Shown here: one piece after another, positions 53,537 through 64,000 of the stretch
Layout: the number at the start of each line of letters is the position of its first letter
Position numbering within the stretch: the stretch's first letter is position 1
Source: Platanthera guangdongensis
Lineage: Eukaryota > Streptophyta > Magnoliopsida > Asparagales > Orchidaceae
Assembly: GCA_039583875.1 (NCBI GenBank)
Contig: CM077157.1
Location: forward strand, 80,104,346 to 80,168,345
Reading direction: 5' to 3'
Length of the DNA: 64,000 nucleotides
Notes under the pieces: model-generated
Database searches by the model: none
Seen by the model: the letters and a program-made list of their open reading frames with translations, nothing else
What the model was told of the DNA's origin: nothing
Program-made: the position numbers and the translations under genes

Positions 53537-54718
53537 TCATTTCTCTGCAGCACTGGGGCCCGAGCGCACAGACTGCTCCTGCTTTGACTCTTGCCCCGCT
53601 CCCCCTTGCTGACAAGCACGGGCTATGTGCCCAACCTTCCCGCAGTTGTAGCACGTCGGCGGTCCCCTAGAGTGGGAACCCCCAGGCGTCCAGCTGCTCC
53701 TCTCTCCAGATCTGGGAGTGTGAGGTTTCTTCCTCCACCTACTCCCATCAGACTTTCCATGAGATTGGGAAGGCTTCCCTTCCCCTTGCTTGGGAGTAAA
53801 ACCCTTACGGCGTTGGGTTCGCTCCAAATCATTCTCCAAACTCCTGGCGGCTTCAACTAGCTCATTAAATCCCGCCCTCTTCATGGAGATGAGGGGTTGT
53901 CTCAGATTTTCCCTCAACCCTTGGTAGAAGAGGTTATCCCTCTCTACATCATCCGCCATTGTCGTTCCCGCATAACGACCCAAACGGGTGAACTCTTGCA
54001 CGTACTCATCCACTGTCTTGTCTCGCTGCATTAGATGCAGAAACTGCCTCTGCAGGGCCAACCGAGTTGAAACTGGGATATACCTCTTAAGAAAAGCGTC
54101 CCCGAACTCTTCCACTGACGGGGTGCGTCCCGGAAACTGGCGGCCGCTATGGCTCACCCACCACAACTTGGCATCTCCTTCCAACATGAACGCCGCATAC
54201 TCAGCTTTCTTTTCCTCTGGCATCTCTGCCGCCCTTAACAGTTCCTGAATGCGAACCCACCAGTCCTCCGCATCCGTTGGCGTTCCAACACCCTTGAAAG
54301 ACGGGGGATGGAAACTCAGGAAATACTTCATGTGTCGGTCTCCATGTCCGACAACTACCCTCTCCGCCAAAGGCTCCACTCGCTTGGCTTCTGCTCCTGG
54401 CACGGCCGTTGCCGTATCTGGTGTGGCAGGGGCTGCCACCTGAGCCGCTGCTGCAGCTTGAGCTGCCACCATCGCTTCTGCAAGCATGCGGCAGAAGTCG
54501 GCCGAGTCTACACCCGTGCCCAAAAGACCTGGAGCAGTAGCACTGCTCGCCGAGAGATCATCCCTTGCTCTTGAAGTGCCCGCCTCGTTGCTTGCACTCT
54601 TCAGGAAGACAAGAAATAAGGGATTAGTCTCCAATCTCAAGACTAAAACATAAGGACACTCATGGTCCCGCGTTACTCTTATGTGGATAACTTCTCTACG
54701 CACTGACCTTGAATCTAA
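53537..54718 (-). CDS. Gypsy gag
   Basis: The frame is open from the LTR through to a TGA at 53537. The first in-frame Met after the primer site is near 54489 (MLAEAMVAAQ); an upstream ATG (~54664) is out of frame, so the start is uncertain. The gag core holds FHPPSFKGVGTPTDAEDW, AAFMLEGDAKLWW, FLKRYIPVSTRLALQRQF, DEYVQEFTRLGRYA and FYQGLRENLRQPLISM. A basic linker precedes one zinc knuckle, CYNCGKVGHIARAC. Gag would form the particle around element RNA. The reading is intact. Confidence 0.9.
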   Translation of the reverse strand, partial: LDSRSVRREVIHIRVTRDHECPYVLVLRLETNPLFLVFLKSASNEAGTSRARDDLSASSATAPGLLGTGVDSADFCRMLAEAMVAAQAAAAAQVAAPATPDTATAVPGAEAKRVEPLAERVVVGHGDRHMKYFLSFHPPSFKGVGTPTDAEDWWVRIQELLRAAEMPEEKKAEYAAFMLEGDAKLWWVSHSGRQFPGRTPSVEEFGDAFLKRYIPVSTRLALQRQFLHLMQRDKTVDEYVQEFTRLGRYAGTTMADDVERDNLFYQGLRENLRQPLISMKRAGFNELVEAARSLENDLERTQRRKGFTPKQGEGKPSQSHGKSDGSRWRKKPHTPRSGERSSWTPGGSHSRGPPTCYNCGKVGHIARACQQGGAGQESKQEQSVRSGPSAAEK

Positions 54719-54734
54719 CCTGGCTATGATACCA
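54719..54734 (-). promoter_or_regulatory. Gypsy primer-binding site
   Basis: The minus strand TGGTATCATAGCCAGG matches the complement of initiator tRNA-Met except for one base, three bases after the 5' LTR. Confidence 0.9.
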
Positions 54735-54737
54735 AAT

Positions 54738-57361
54738 TGTAACACCTCCCCTGTAATGGACGTATAATATGGGTCCGGCCGGGGCCCCACAACATACGAA
54801 CGCCACAGCTTTAGTATTAAAAGTTGATATAGCTACCCAAACTCAAAACACTTGCACAACACAGCGGAAAACCAAGCACAACTAGAAGTTATCCACTAAC
54901 CAAAAGAGTAAACAAATGGCCTTAAGGCCTTACATCAAAATCCAAAAGTGAACAGTCCATCGAACACGAATGTGCTCAGCACTCCTAATCTACCTCGGCA
55001 TGCAAGCCGGACAAAATAGTCTCAAACATACATCAATCAAAAGTAGTGCTACAAAAGAGAAAACACTTCATGGGCTTAGGCCTTTTTGGCCGGCGTGCTA
55101 GCTCCTGCATGCGATCCTTGCCCTGTAAAAAATATTAGTAACGTGGGTCAGCAAAGGCTGACCTCAAACTGTGTAACAACACATCTCCTCCCGGCCGCCC
55201 CTAACGGACCCCGGGGAACCCTCCAACCTGCAAGTCAGCACTTCATATGCAATATAAATTTCTATAAATAGAAAAGCATTAAAACAGGCTTGGATGTCTC
55301 AATCATCAAACATGTTCTCTACTGGTTGAGCATATAAAGAAAGGGCCTACTATGCAACATGAATGCAACACCCGGGCTTCACCCAAGGTACCCTACAGCG
55401 TATGCATCTAGCACAACATCACATCACTTGGGTACTCACATTTCCCCAATTGGCATAAAGCCGCAAACACTAAGGGAGTCACCTCTCCCTTAAACGGCGC
55501 ACAGGCCGCCACAAGGAATTCTTGCCAAGGCCCCACCCGCTCGTGGGCTTAGCCCCGGGCTTGCCTGCAAGCTCTGACGTCTCATGTCAGGATTCCAACA
55601 AACACAGACCGACCGATTCTAAGAAGCCTTGCTGGACCCCACCCGCTCATGGCCTCTTTGCCCGGGCTTGCCCCAAGCTTGGCATTCTCGTCAGTCTCAC
55701 AGAAGGGGACTAGTCTCGTCGGGACACTCTCCACACATGACGCACATGTCACGGGATAGCCAGCCGACCACGGAAACATAGCCACGCCTTGGCACAACAC
55801 AACCAAGACTAAACACATCGCAGTCCCTCTTTGTACCGCAGCATTCCCGCGCACCAAGGAAAACATCTCCAACTCGTGCGGAGCTAACCTTGTCCACCAA
55901 GGAAACCATCTCCATTCTCATACGGAGCTAACCTTGTCAAGGAAACCATCTACCACCACGAGGAGCTAACCTTGTCCGGGTTCGACTACTTGTACTCTTT
56001 TCAAGCAAACGGGACAATCACCACCACAACACAAACGACATCTTGCCGCAACGGAAATCTCTACGAATCCCTAAGTTCGTATGCAACATCACCGAGTCGG
56101 ACTAACGGTCGCGACTACGGCTTCACCCACCATGCCTAATCCACTAGCGAAGCGGATCTCTAATGCAAAGATATGCCGGGGACGGACTCAATCGACCCGG
56201 AAGTTTCTCTTGAAACTTGGCAAGCCAAAACCCCTCTCATTTGAGAGTTTGGTGCCCAAAAATTAGAGAAAAGAAAACTAGATGATGCTAAAACGTGCAT
56301 CCTAAAGACCGAGAGGAGAGATGTCGTTACCTTCCGACTCCTCTTTCTTGCCATGGCAAAGATAGCCGGATGGAAATCTTCGCAGCGGTCTAAGCTTCAC
56401 GGATCCGGACTCGGCTCGCGATTTGGAGCACCGAAACCCTTCCTACAGCCCAAGAGTTCTTCTTCTTCCTCCTTGCTCTAGTTTCTCTCAAGAACTAAGA
56501 AAGAGAGAACTTGAAAAAAGAATGAGGATCTGTAACCCTAAAATCGGACTTAACTGCCCAGGAGGTGGCCTGAACCGTTAGATCCCAAAACCAGAAAAAG
56601 ACTGGCCGCGATTCGCCTGGAAAATAAAAGACCTGGGCCGAACACGGCCTGGCACACGCCCGTGTCCAGGGTCGTGTGCCTCATTCGCCGTCTCAAATCG
56701 ACGCGCCTGAAATCAGACACGGGCATTCGACACGCCCGTGTTCAATCCGACACGCCCGTGTCCCCAGTGACACGGCCGTGTGGCCTGCCGTGTATCTCCA
56801 ACGACACGGCCCCAACACCAGCCCGAGAGGTGACACGGCCTGGGACACGCCCGTGTCCCAAGCCGTGTGCCAAGTCTCGACACCCGTCGACAGGCTTTGT
56901 GTCGACACCGCGGAAAAACATCGAGCGAAGATCGTCGACCAAGCGGGACACGCCCTGTGACACGCCCGTGTCACAGGCCGTGTGCCCCAGTCTCGACACT
57001 CTGTCGAGCAAAAGTGTCGACACTTGGGTCGAGTGTCGACACGGCCTCGACACGCCCTGCGACACGCCCGTGTCGCAGGCCGTGTGCCCCACTCTCGACA
57101 CTTTGTCGAGCACAGAGTGTCGACACTTGGGCCGAGTGTCGACACGGCCTCGACACGCCCTGCGACACGCCCGTGTCGCAGGCCGTGTACCTCACTCTCG
57201 ACACTTTGTCGAGCGAAAGTGTCGACACTTGGGCCGAGTGTCGACACGGCCTCGACACGCCCTGCGACACGCCCGTGTCGCAGGCCGTGTGCCTCCTGCC
57301 AGAAACCCAAAAATTTCCAGAACTGCGGACTGAACCTCTTGCAAAAATCTGGGGTGTTACA
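54738..57361 (-). repeat. Gypsy 5' LTR
   Basis: Partner of 39120-41743, of equal length. Its palindrome-rich promoter end is at 56650-57320. Confidence 0.95.
56949..57320. repeat. ~102-bp tandem repeat in gypsy 5' LTR
   Basis: Same four-unit array as 41331-41700. Long false ORFs on both strands come from it. Confidence 0.9.
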
Positions 57362-57366
57362 TGCAG

Positions 57367-58477
57367 GATGATCCTTCAACTGTCTAACTGCTGGAGGTAA
57401 TCTATCAGCAGTTTGACCTTCTCCAATCTCTTCATTATGCTTCACCTCACGGTCTTCATCAACATCTTGAGTGTCTTGTACTCCCCCTAGACAGCAACTA
57501 CCATTTTCCACATCCTGCTTTGCAGTTGGATCTTCTCTGATAGTAAGCTGGTCCATCTTCTGCTGTATACCCGTGGAGCTACAAGAACTACTTGGCAACT
57601 TACTGTTAATAAGTCTAGTTTCATCAAAGATGACATGAACTAACTCTTCTACAACTTGAGTAGCCAAATTGTAGACCCTATAAGCCTTACTATTGTTGTT
57701 GTACCCAACAAATATCCCATCTTGGGATTTGGCAGCAAACTTAGTTAGGTGAGATTTGCCATTGTTAAGCACATATCATTTGCAACCAAAGATCCTAAAA
57801 TAAGATAAGTTTGGTTTTCTGCCTTTCACAACCTCATAGGGTGTCTTTTTGTGGCTTTTGGTGATGGAAGCCCTATTGAGCACATGGCATGCAGTGTTTA
57901 CTGCCTCAGCCCAGAAATATTCTGGGAGAGAAGTATCACTCAACAGTGTTCTTCCAGCCTCAATCAATGTCCTATTCTTTCTCTCAGCAATGCCATTTTG
58001 CTGAGGTGTTCTAGGTGAGGAGAATTCCTGAAGAATCCCAAATTCTTCACACAGCCTTGTCATACTTTCAGATTGGAATTCAGTTCCATGGTCACTTCTA
58101 ATTTTGACCACTAAACTATTTAATTCATTCTGAATTTGTTTGCCAAAATTGTAGAAGACCTTTGGGGTTTCAGATTTCTGTCTCAGAAAGAATACCCATG
58201 AGAATCTGGAATAGTCATCTATAACCACAAAAGTGTAGACCTTCCTACCTAGGCTCTGAACTGGCATAGGACCAAATAAATTCATATGCAAGAGGTACAA
58301 GCACATCACTGAATCCTTGGTTTCAAGGCTATGAAAGGAGGATCTAGTCTGCTTGCCTTTTTGACAAGCTGAACATATTCCATCCTTATAACACTTAACT
58401 TGAGGACCATTCCTCACTAACTCTTTACTAAAGAGTTGGCCAATTGTCTTGTAGTTAAGATGGGCTAGCCTCTTGTG
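57367..58477 (-). pseudogene. Copia-3 integrase, first part
   Basis: After the TGA at the WHKR position: HKRLAHLNYKTIGQLF, CSACQKGKQTRSSF, HMNLFGPMPVQSLGRK, DDYSRFSWVFFLRQ, RSDHGTEFQS and SSPRTPQQNGIAERKNRT (D, D, E present). [14 protein letters not shown] and FRIFGCK follow, then a stop at 57778-57776 and GIFVGYNNNSKAYRVYNL. The tail is cut at the TGCAG target site by the gypsy element and resumes at 39119. Confidence 0.92.
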
Positions 58478-58906
58478 TCATTTGACATAATGCGAGACTT
58501 TCTCATCAGCCACAAGATAGATAGGAGAATTCTTATTCACACACACAAAATCTAGGCAATATACATTTCTTTTTCTATAGCCAGTCAATATGACTTTTTG
58601 ATCACTTGACCTCTTGATAAGACACCCATTCTTGACAAATGAAATGTCATATCCTAGATCACTCAGCTGGCTTATGCTAATTAGGTTATGTTTCAAACCC
58701 TTTATATAGGCCACTTGAGTGATTGTAATTAAGTGGTTAGAAATATTACCAAAACCTTTGATGATTCCCTTTTCAGAACCACCAAAGATTACTTTAGGCC
58801 CATTCAGCATTGGTGAGTAGTCTTTCAGCAATCCCCTTGTTCCAGTCATATGCCTGGAACATCCACTGTCCAAGTACCATATAGGGGCATGGCAACTTGG
58901 ACTCAC
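58478..58906 (-). pseudogene. Copia-3 protease domain
   Basis: IWYLDSGCSRHMTG with intact D-S-G, GPKVIFGGSEKGIIKGFGNI and LKHNLISISQLSDLGYD. It ends at TGA (58480-58478) replacing Trp of WHKR, as in Copia-1 and Copia-P. Confidence 0.92.
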
Positions 58907-58927
58907 CTGCAACAAAGATTACTTAAC
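58907..58927 (-). promoter_or_regulatory. Splice-acceptor-like gag/pol junction, Copia-3
   Basis: After AAG the minus strand reads GTTAAGTAATC, then TTTGTTGCAG before GTGAGT. It has the in-frame TAA ending gag and the same 21-bp length as in Copia-2. Confidence 0.4.
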
Positions 58928-60955
58928 CTTAGAACCCAAATAACTTTTGGGTCCTTGGTTCAAGTTAGTCTGAAACTTAACAAATCTGCCTGCAGCTCTT
59001 CTAACAGGCAGACTGCTATTCTCCTTGACACTGGTATTGTGCCAACAGTCTAAGGCATAATGACCTATCTTGCCACAACACTAACACTCAAACTTATTAT
59101 ACCTCTTTTTAGGTATAATCTTAGCTGTATTGTTTACAACAGGTCTTTTTTTTGTGCTGGGGCTTTGCCTTTCTTATTGGACTATGCAGCCTATGTAGTT
59201 CTCTTAAAGCCTATTCCTGCCTTACCCTTTTGTGACATAAAGTCATATATTAAGGGTAGGATAGATTTTGACTTAGAGAAACTAGCCACAATCTCCTTCT
59301 CTTTCTGAAGTCTATTTTCCAGACTTTTAATCTGATCATTTTTGAAAGTGATTGTTCCCATTTGAATAACAGTTATGTTCTTCAATTTGGCAATCTCATT
59401 CATCTTTTAATCCAACAGCTTCTCTGAATAAGATGCAGCCAACTTAAGAGCTGCAATTTCCTTAGCCTGATTTTTGGCCAGTTGTTTGCTTCTGTTGAAT
59501 GCCTGCAACAAATCCCCATATTCATCTATCAGCTGATGAATATCTCCTTCAGATTCAGACCCATCTTCATCTCTTGATGGAGATGCATCTGATTCTAGCC
59601 CAGTGAAGTAATCAAAATCTACAGATACACATTTTACCTTACTGGGGCCAGGTTGATCCTGGCACTGGTCTTCTTCAGACACTGCCATCAGTCCTTCGCA
59701 CTGATGGTCTTCCTACTCATAGATAGAGTCCAATAATTGCATGAACTCATCCTCTTCTTCTGCAAACAAACTAATATATTCCTCAACCTCAGATTCAGAT
59801 TCTGAAGTAGATTGATCTATCAAACTTTTCTCTTTCTCAGCAACCAAGGATTTCTCCTTCTTGCTCTTGTGCTGAGACTTCTTTCTATTAGCAGGCTCCT
59901 TCCTCTTGTCTAGATAGTCAGCCACAACATGTCCAGCTTTGTTGCAGCAATAGCATATAATCTTGGATGTAGTTGACTTGCAAGGCTTTGTCGCATTCCT
60001 GTCCTTCCTGGATGATTTCCTCTTCTGATAGTAGTCATCTTTGGACTGAGATGAGGATGGCTTAGATTCCCACTGCTTCTTCTTTAAGAACCTCTGGAAC
60101 TGCCTTGTGAATGCTGCAAAGTCTTCATCAGAATTACTGCTATATGTACTGTGATTATCAGAATTTTCTGAAAACACTTATACATCTTTCTTAGGAGATG
60201 ATGGAGACATTCTCCTATTTTTTCCTTGTGGCTTCTACCTTGAAGGCCATAGACTTTTCTCTATAGTAACCCTTGGTAATTTTCTCTTCCTCCTTTCTGG
60301 CTAATAGCTGCATCTCATCAGACAGCAATTTGCCAAACAGTGTTGGATGAGAAATCTCACCCAGTCTGGCCACTTCCCTAATGGCACAGATCTTTGTATA
60401 CCAATCCTTAGTCAAAGACCTAAGGAATTTGTCATTCAGCTCATAAGTACTGAATATTCTTCCATAGGACATTAGTTCATTGACAATCCTATAGAACTTC
60501 TTATAACATTCAGTTATACTTTCAGACTTAGCTTGTCAGAAACTCTCATATTCTTGATTCAGTATAGACTTTCTATCTTGCCTAACCTCTTCAGAACCCT
60601 CCATGTAGACAATCAATGTGTCCAACATCTCCTTGGAGGTTTTGCAGTGAATTAGATTCTGGAATGTTGAATCATCAATGACACTTACTATAATATTCTG
60701 TGCTCTTTTATCCATTGTTGCCAAGATGATCTCATCTTTAGTCATCTCTGAAAAATCCTTTGGAATTATTTGATTGGCATCAAGAATAGAAATCGTCTTT
60801 GGAACATATGGTCCTTCCTTAACTATTATGTAAATTCTAGGATCAGATGCCTTCATGAATAATCTGACCCTTTCTTTTCATATTCCAAATATTTCTTTCC
60901 TGTAGATGGGCAATTTCATTGAACCAAGTTCTTTATGGTTTTCTCCTGAACTCAT
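58928..60955 (-). pseudogene. Copia-3 gag
   Basis: The start at 60955 reads MSSGENHKELGSMKLP. A TGA at 60880-60878 replaces Trp in F-G-I-W-K-E-R, the same codon lost in Copia-1. Open pieces are 60856-60536, 60472-60215, 60177-59713, 59688-59407 and 59403-59191. The first knuckle is CYCCNKAGHVVADY (~59965-59925), with its last Cys changed to Tyr. An acid/serine region and a coiled coil follow. The second knuckle (~59110-59060) has TAG in place of the Trp between its first two Cys, then CCGKIGHYALDCWHN. Confidence 0.9.
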
Positions 60956-61023
60956 CTTCTTGATCTTAATTATGCCTTACAGATCTCACTCAGATTGTTA
61001 AGTCTAACTTTTAAGTAACCTCG

Positions 61024-61034
61024 CTTTGATACCA
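61024..61034 (-). promoter_or_regulatory. Copia-3 primer-binding site
   Basis: The minus strand TGGTATCAAAG matches the complement of initiator tRNA-Met with one G-to-A difference, two bases from the LTR. Confidence 0.88.
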
Positions 61035-61978
61035 CTTGAAAGAATTAGTTCCTAAACACCTATAGGGGGGGGGGGTGAATAGGTGTAATTCCTTTTTCTT
61101 CTAAGGCAGAATATCTATTCAGTTAATTAATCAGAAACTGCTAATTCTACAGCTAACACTGCACAGAATTCACAGAATCACACAATCACAGATTGCACAC
61201 AGATTTTATAGTGGTTCCCCAAGGTCTGGGTACATCCACTTTCCCCCTTCGCCTATCTAACACTGTGCTAGATTTGGCCTAACTTCTTCTCTTCACCTCA
61301 GATCCTCAGATCTTACAGCTCAGAACCCAAATAAGGCTCCTACAACTTAGAGTGAGTCCACACTCCTACAACTCAGGCAAACTGCCCTACCTCAGCCTTC
61401 AACAAGGTCTACAACTCAGAGATAACAATCTCCTATAACTCAGGCTCACAGCCCTACCTCAGCCTTCAACAAGGCTTACCACTCAGAGATCTAAATCTCC
61501 TACAACCCAGCCTTTATAAATCAGGCTTACAGCTCAGATCTTAAAAAGATCCTACAGAAAATAGATTTAACAATGTATTTTACCACCACCCTGGTAGAGA
61601 GAGAAAGGATGGATGGCTTCTTGATCAGTTCTTGGAAGAATCTGATGGCAGAGAACAACCACTCTTAGCTTTCTTCAAAGCTTCTTGAATCTGAACTCAA
61701 TAGGGTTGAACTCCTTTGAAGTTGATCTTCAATCAGCTTCTTTCTTGAAATTCAGATCTCAATCTGAATCCTTCTTGGCAGACTGGTTTAGAATCTGCAC
61801 TTGAGGGACTTGTTGATATAAGTCCCTTTCTTCACTTCAATAAATGGAGCTCTCTCTCTCCAACTTCTTCTTAGATCTTCTGACGAAAATCTTCTTCTAT
61901 TTTTATGTATGTGTATATACTTTTTTTGCATCAGTATTTTTCTTCTATCATCAGACTCTCTTTTGTTGAAGGAGAATG

Positions 61979-61988
61979 CCTTTATATA
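61979..61988 (-). promoter_or_regulatory. Copia-3 LTR TATA box
   Basis: TATATAAAGG on the minus strand, downstream of the palindrome array in the 5' LTR. Confidence 0.55.
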
Positions 61989-62149
61989 GACTTTCTCCAT
62001 GGTAACCGGCTGATCCGATTTCTAACAAACTTCTGATAGCTCTGACAGTTGCAGTAGACCGATTGGTAATGACAGCTGTCAAGTCATCCAGTCACTTCTT
62101 GAAACTCTGTCTCTGTCAGCAAAGTGTCGAGACTGAACTTCATCATGTG

Positions 62150-62685
62150 TCAACACAAGTAGACTAAGTGTCGACACAAGACTTGGTGGTGTCGACACAG
62201 CTTCCTTGGTGTTGACACTGCTTCTCGACACAGCATCTGTAGAATGTGTCAACACTAGTTCTGTGGTGTTGACACAGTCACTTATTTACTTTAACTTTGT
62301 TGAAACTCTGCTGTGTGTCGACACAAGTCCTGTGTGTCGACACAGTTGATGTCGACAAAGTCTTGTGTGTGTCGACACTGCCTCTATGTGTCGACACAGT
62401 TGACGTCGACTAAGCTTCTGTGTGTCGACACAGTTGATGTCGACTAAGCTTTCTCTGTGTGTCGACACTGCCTCTGTATGTCGACACAGTTGATTCCGAC
62501 TAAGCTTTCTCTGTGTGTCGACACGGCCACTGTATGTCGACACAGTTTCTTCAGGTGTCGACACAACCATTTCAAGTGTCGACACAATTAACTCCAAGTG
62601 TCGACACAGCTTTTCTCCAGTGTCGACACAAGCCTTCATAAGTGTCGACACTGCTTCTTCTGGTGTCGACTCATGGACTTGGAAA
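62150..62685. repeat. GTGTCGACAC array, Copia-3 5' LTR
   Basis: Matches 33385-33935 but lacks part of one tandem unit. Several motifs are perfect here and decayed in the partner, and the reverse. Confidence 0.9.
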
Positions 62686-62819
62686 CGTTTTCCTGCATTC
62701 TTGCATTTTCTTAACCTGTACATATAAACTCAAAACAACATCAAATACACCTTGATGCATATCATTGAGTAAGGTGAGGCCTATTCAAATCTGGTACACA
62801 TTTTCCAATGTACCCAACA

Positions 62820-63500
62820 AACGTGAAGTCTGCCTTCCTTAATGGTGACATAAAGGAAGAGGTGTATGTGGAACAACATCCAGGTTTCGCTGATCCTAAC
62901 TTACTGATTATGTTTATCTGTTATCTAAAGCTTTATATGGTTTGAAACAAGCTCCTCGAGCTTGTTTTGAGATGCTGTCTACCTTTCTTCTAGAGAACAA
63001 GTTTACAAGTGAAAAGATAAATAAGACATTATTTCTTAGGGAAATAAAAAGCAAGATTTTGCTAGTGCAAATCTATGTCGACGACATTATTTTTGTCTTT
63101 ACTGAGGACAACCTCTGCAAGAAGTTTTCAAAACTTATGCAAGGGAAGTTTGAAATGAGCAGTATGAGCGAGCTGAAGTATTTCTTAGGGCTTCAGGTGA
63201 AACAATCTGAAGATGAAATTTTCATCTCGCAGACTAAGTTCACCAAAGAGCTAATTAAGAAATTCAGAATGGAGAACGCAACCTCTATGAGGACTCCAAT
63301 GGTTTCAGCTGTGTCTCTAGACAAGGATGAGAAAGGGAAACCTTTTGATGAAACTAAGTACAGAAGCATAATTGAATCCTTGCTCTACCTTACTGCCAAT
63401 AGACCAGACATAATTTTCTCAACATGTGTATGTGCTAGGTTTCAACTGAACTCTAAGGAATCTCACTATGCTGCTGCAAAAGCAGATTTTGAGATACCTT
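62820..63500 (+). pseudogene. Copia-P reverse transcriptase, C-terminal part
   Basis: Resumes at [18 protein letters not shown] after the Copia-3 insertion. A frameshift near 62900 precedes [18 protein letters not shown] (Trp changed to Cys), the active-site [48 protein letters not shown] and TANRPDIIFSTCVCARFQ. The frame is lost near 63475 before ILRYLKG. Confidence 0.9.
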
Positions 63501-64000
63501 AAAGGTACACCAAATCTTGGCTTATGGTACCCAAGAAGTAATGATAGCGAGCTAATTAGTTTTTCAGATACAGATTTTGCAGGTAGCAAAGACGACAGGA
63601 AGAGCACTTCCGGGACTTACCAATTCCTTGGAAGAAGGCTCACTTCCTGGAGTAGTAAGAAGCAGAACTGTGTTGCAATTTCAACATCTGAGTTAGAGTT
63701 TATCTCTGTAGGCAGTTGTTGTGCACAGTTGCTATGGATAAAAAATCAGCTGGAAGATTACAATCTTAAAGTCCAAAACATCCCTTTATTTTGTGACTCC
63801 TCCAGCGCGATTGCAATAGCGAACAACCCATTCTCTCACAGCCGGACAAAGCACATAGAGTTGCGGTACCAATTCATCCGGGAGCATGTGGAGCATGGGG
63901 ACATAGATCTAAAATATACCAACAGACAGACAGATTGCAGACATATTCATGAAGCCGCTGGATGAGGCCAAGTTCACGTTCTTCAAAACAGAACTTGGAA
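63468..64000 (+). pseudogene. Copia-P RNase H domain, runs to the window end
   Basis: [84 protein letters not shown] and SRTKHIELRYQFIREHVEH. A frameshift near 63930 precedes LDEAKFTFFKTELG at the edge. The third ORF and 3' LTR of this element, if present, lie beyond 64000. Confidence 0.9.

Larger units (their letters stand above)
39120..57361 (-). mobile_element. Ty3/gypsy chromovirus, Tekay-like, interrupted by a non-autonomous element
   Basis: LTRs of 2624 bp each (39120-41743 and 54738-57361), TGTAACACC...GGTGTTACA, with target duplication TGCAG at 39115-39119 and 57362-57366. The minus-strand order is primer site, gag, protease, RT, RNase H, integrase with a C-terminal chromodomain-like segment, polypurine tract. 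Without the nested element it is about 10.1 kb. The domain order (integrase after RNase H) is gypsy; the end of integrase suggests the Tekay/Del clade. About 20 differences between the LTRs by eye (~0.8%). Pol has a frameshift in RT and is cut in RNase H. Confidence 0.95.
32278..62819 (-). mobile_element. Copia-3: Sirevirus-like copia element split by a gypsy element
   Basis: LTRs are 32278-34078 and 61037-62819. The internal parts are 34079-39119 and 57362-61036; the rest is the nested gypsy. Own length is about 12.3 kb. It lies inside the RT of Copia-P. The target duplication is GACGT at 32273-32277 and AACGT at 62820-62824, one mismatch. The outer base pair of the left LTR is also changed (TCAAAG for TGAAAG). 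Gag, pol and ORF3 resemble Copia-2 closely, but all are broken. Confidence 0.93.
61037..62819 (-). repeat. Copia-3 5' LTR
   Basis: Begins TGAAAGAATTAG and ends GTACCCAACA. Partner of 32278-34078. Confidence 0.93.
13167..64000 (+). mobile_element. Copia-P: plus-strand Sirevirus-like copia element, split in three, 3' end outside
   Basis: Its own sequence is 13167-17242, 30237-32277 and 62820-64000; the rest is inserted elements. The 5' LTR is 13167-14913, then primer site, gag, protease, integrase, RT and RNase H up to the window end. At both insertion points the reading resumes after the insert: gag to gag end across Copia-2, and MDV to KSAFLNG of RT across Copia-3. The LTR ends with CTCACCTATTCACCCCCTCT, a Sirevirus hallmark. 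Every domain has stops or frameshifts. It differs from Copia-1/2/3 in its LTR palindrome (CTCGAG) and pol sequence. Confidence 0.9.

Noticed and set aside
56693..57772. A 359-codon minus-strand ORF
   Set aside because: It is a chance fusion of the Copia-3 integrase tail with the gypsy LTR across the insertion point at 57361/57362, not a gene.
1..64000. Host protein-coding or RNA genes
   Set aside because: Every coding stretch with recognisable domains belongs to a retrotransposon; no non-element gene was seen.

Overview
The window is plant nuclear DNA made almost entirely of LTR retrotransposons nested inside one another. No host gene was found. The evidence is Ty1/copia elements of Sirevirus type, a Ty3/gypsy chromovirus of Tekay type, an Athila/Tat-like non-autonomous element, a miniature TRIM, and primer sites matching plant initiator tRNA-Met and tRNA-Asp. 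A flowering plant, probably a eudicot with a repeat-rich genome, is the best guess; the species cannot be named from the sequence.

Layout, outermost first. Positions 1-613 hold a decayed gypsy integrase tail with a ~89-bp tandem repeat. Copia-1 (minus strand) starts at 614, and its second LTR is broken at 13166/13167 by Copia-P (plus strand), which runs past the window end. Copia-P is split by two minus-strand insertions: Copia-2 (17243-30236, target duplication GGGGA) and Copia-3 (32278-62819). Copia-3 is split by a gypsy element (39120-57361, duplication TGCAG). The gypsy element is split inside its RNase H by a non-autonomous element with 2.9-kb LTRs (43674-51846, duplication TTGCA). This makes five levels of nesting. 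LTR divergence within each pair, judged by eye, rises outward: about 0.3% (innermost), 0.8% (gypsy), 2% or more (Copia-2 and Copia-3). Copia-1 also carries two small insertions in its third ORF: a 520-bp palindrome containing two opposed 5S-rRNA-like segments (3488-4007) and a 510-bp TRIM (4953-5462).

Copia-1, -2 and -3 share one plan, read on the minus strand: LTR, tRNA-iMet primer site, gag with two separate CCHC knuckles, protease, integrase, RT, RNase H, a non-coding spacer, a long third ORF (about 950 codons), polypurine tract, LTR. All are decayed; Copia-2 is the least damaged. The LTR upstream regions carry dense arrays of the palindrome GTGTCGACAC. The same motif, followed by TATAAATAGG about 100 bp before the start codon, is repeated in the spacer before the third ORF in all three elements. 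That spacer looks like an internal promoter built like the LTR promoter. Copia-P has the same design with a different palindrome (CTCGAG). The gypsy and Athila-like LTRs also contain GTGTCGACAC, with their own GC-rich CACGCCCGTG-type palindromes.

Other points of interest: a probable 71-bp intron joining gag and pol frames in the gypsy element; a splice-acceptor-like site at the gag/pol junction of all four copia elements; the same Trp codons changed to TGA in different elements; and AGGGGGAG polypurine motifs repeated inside the third ORF.
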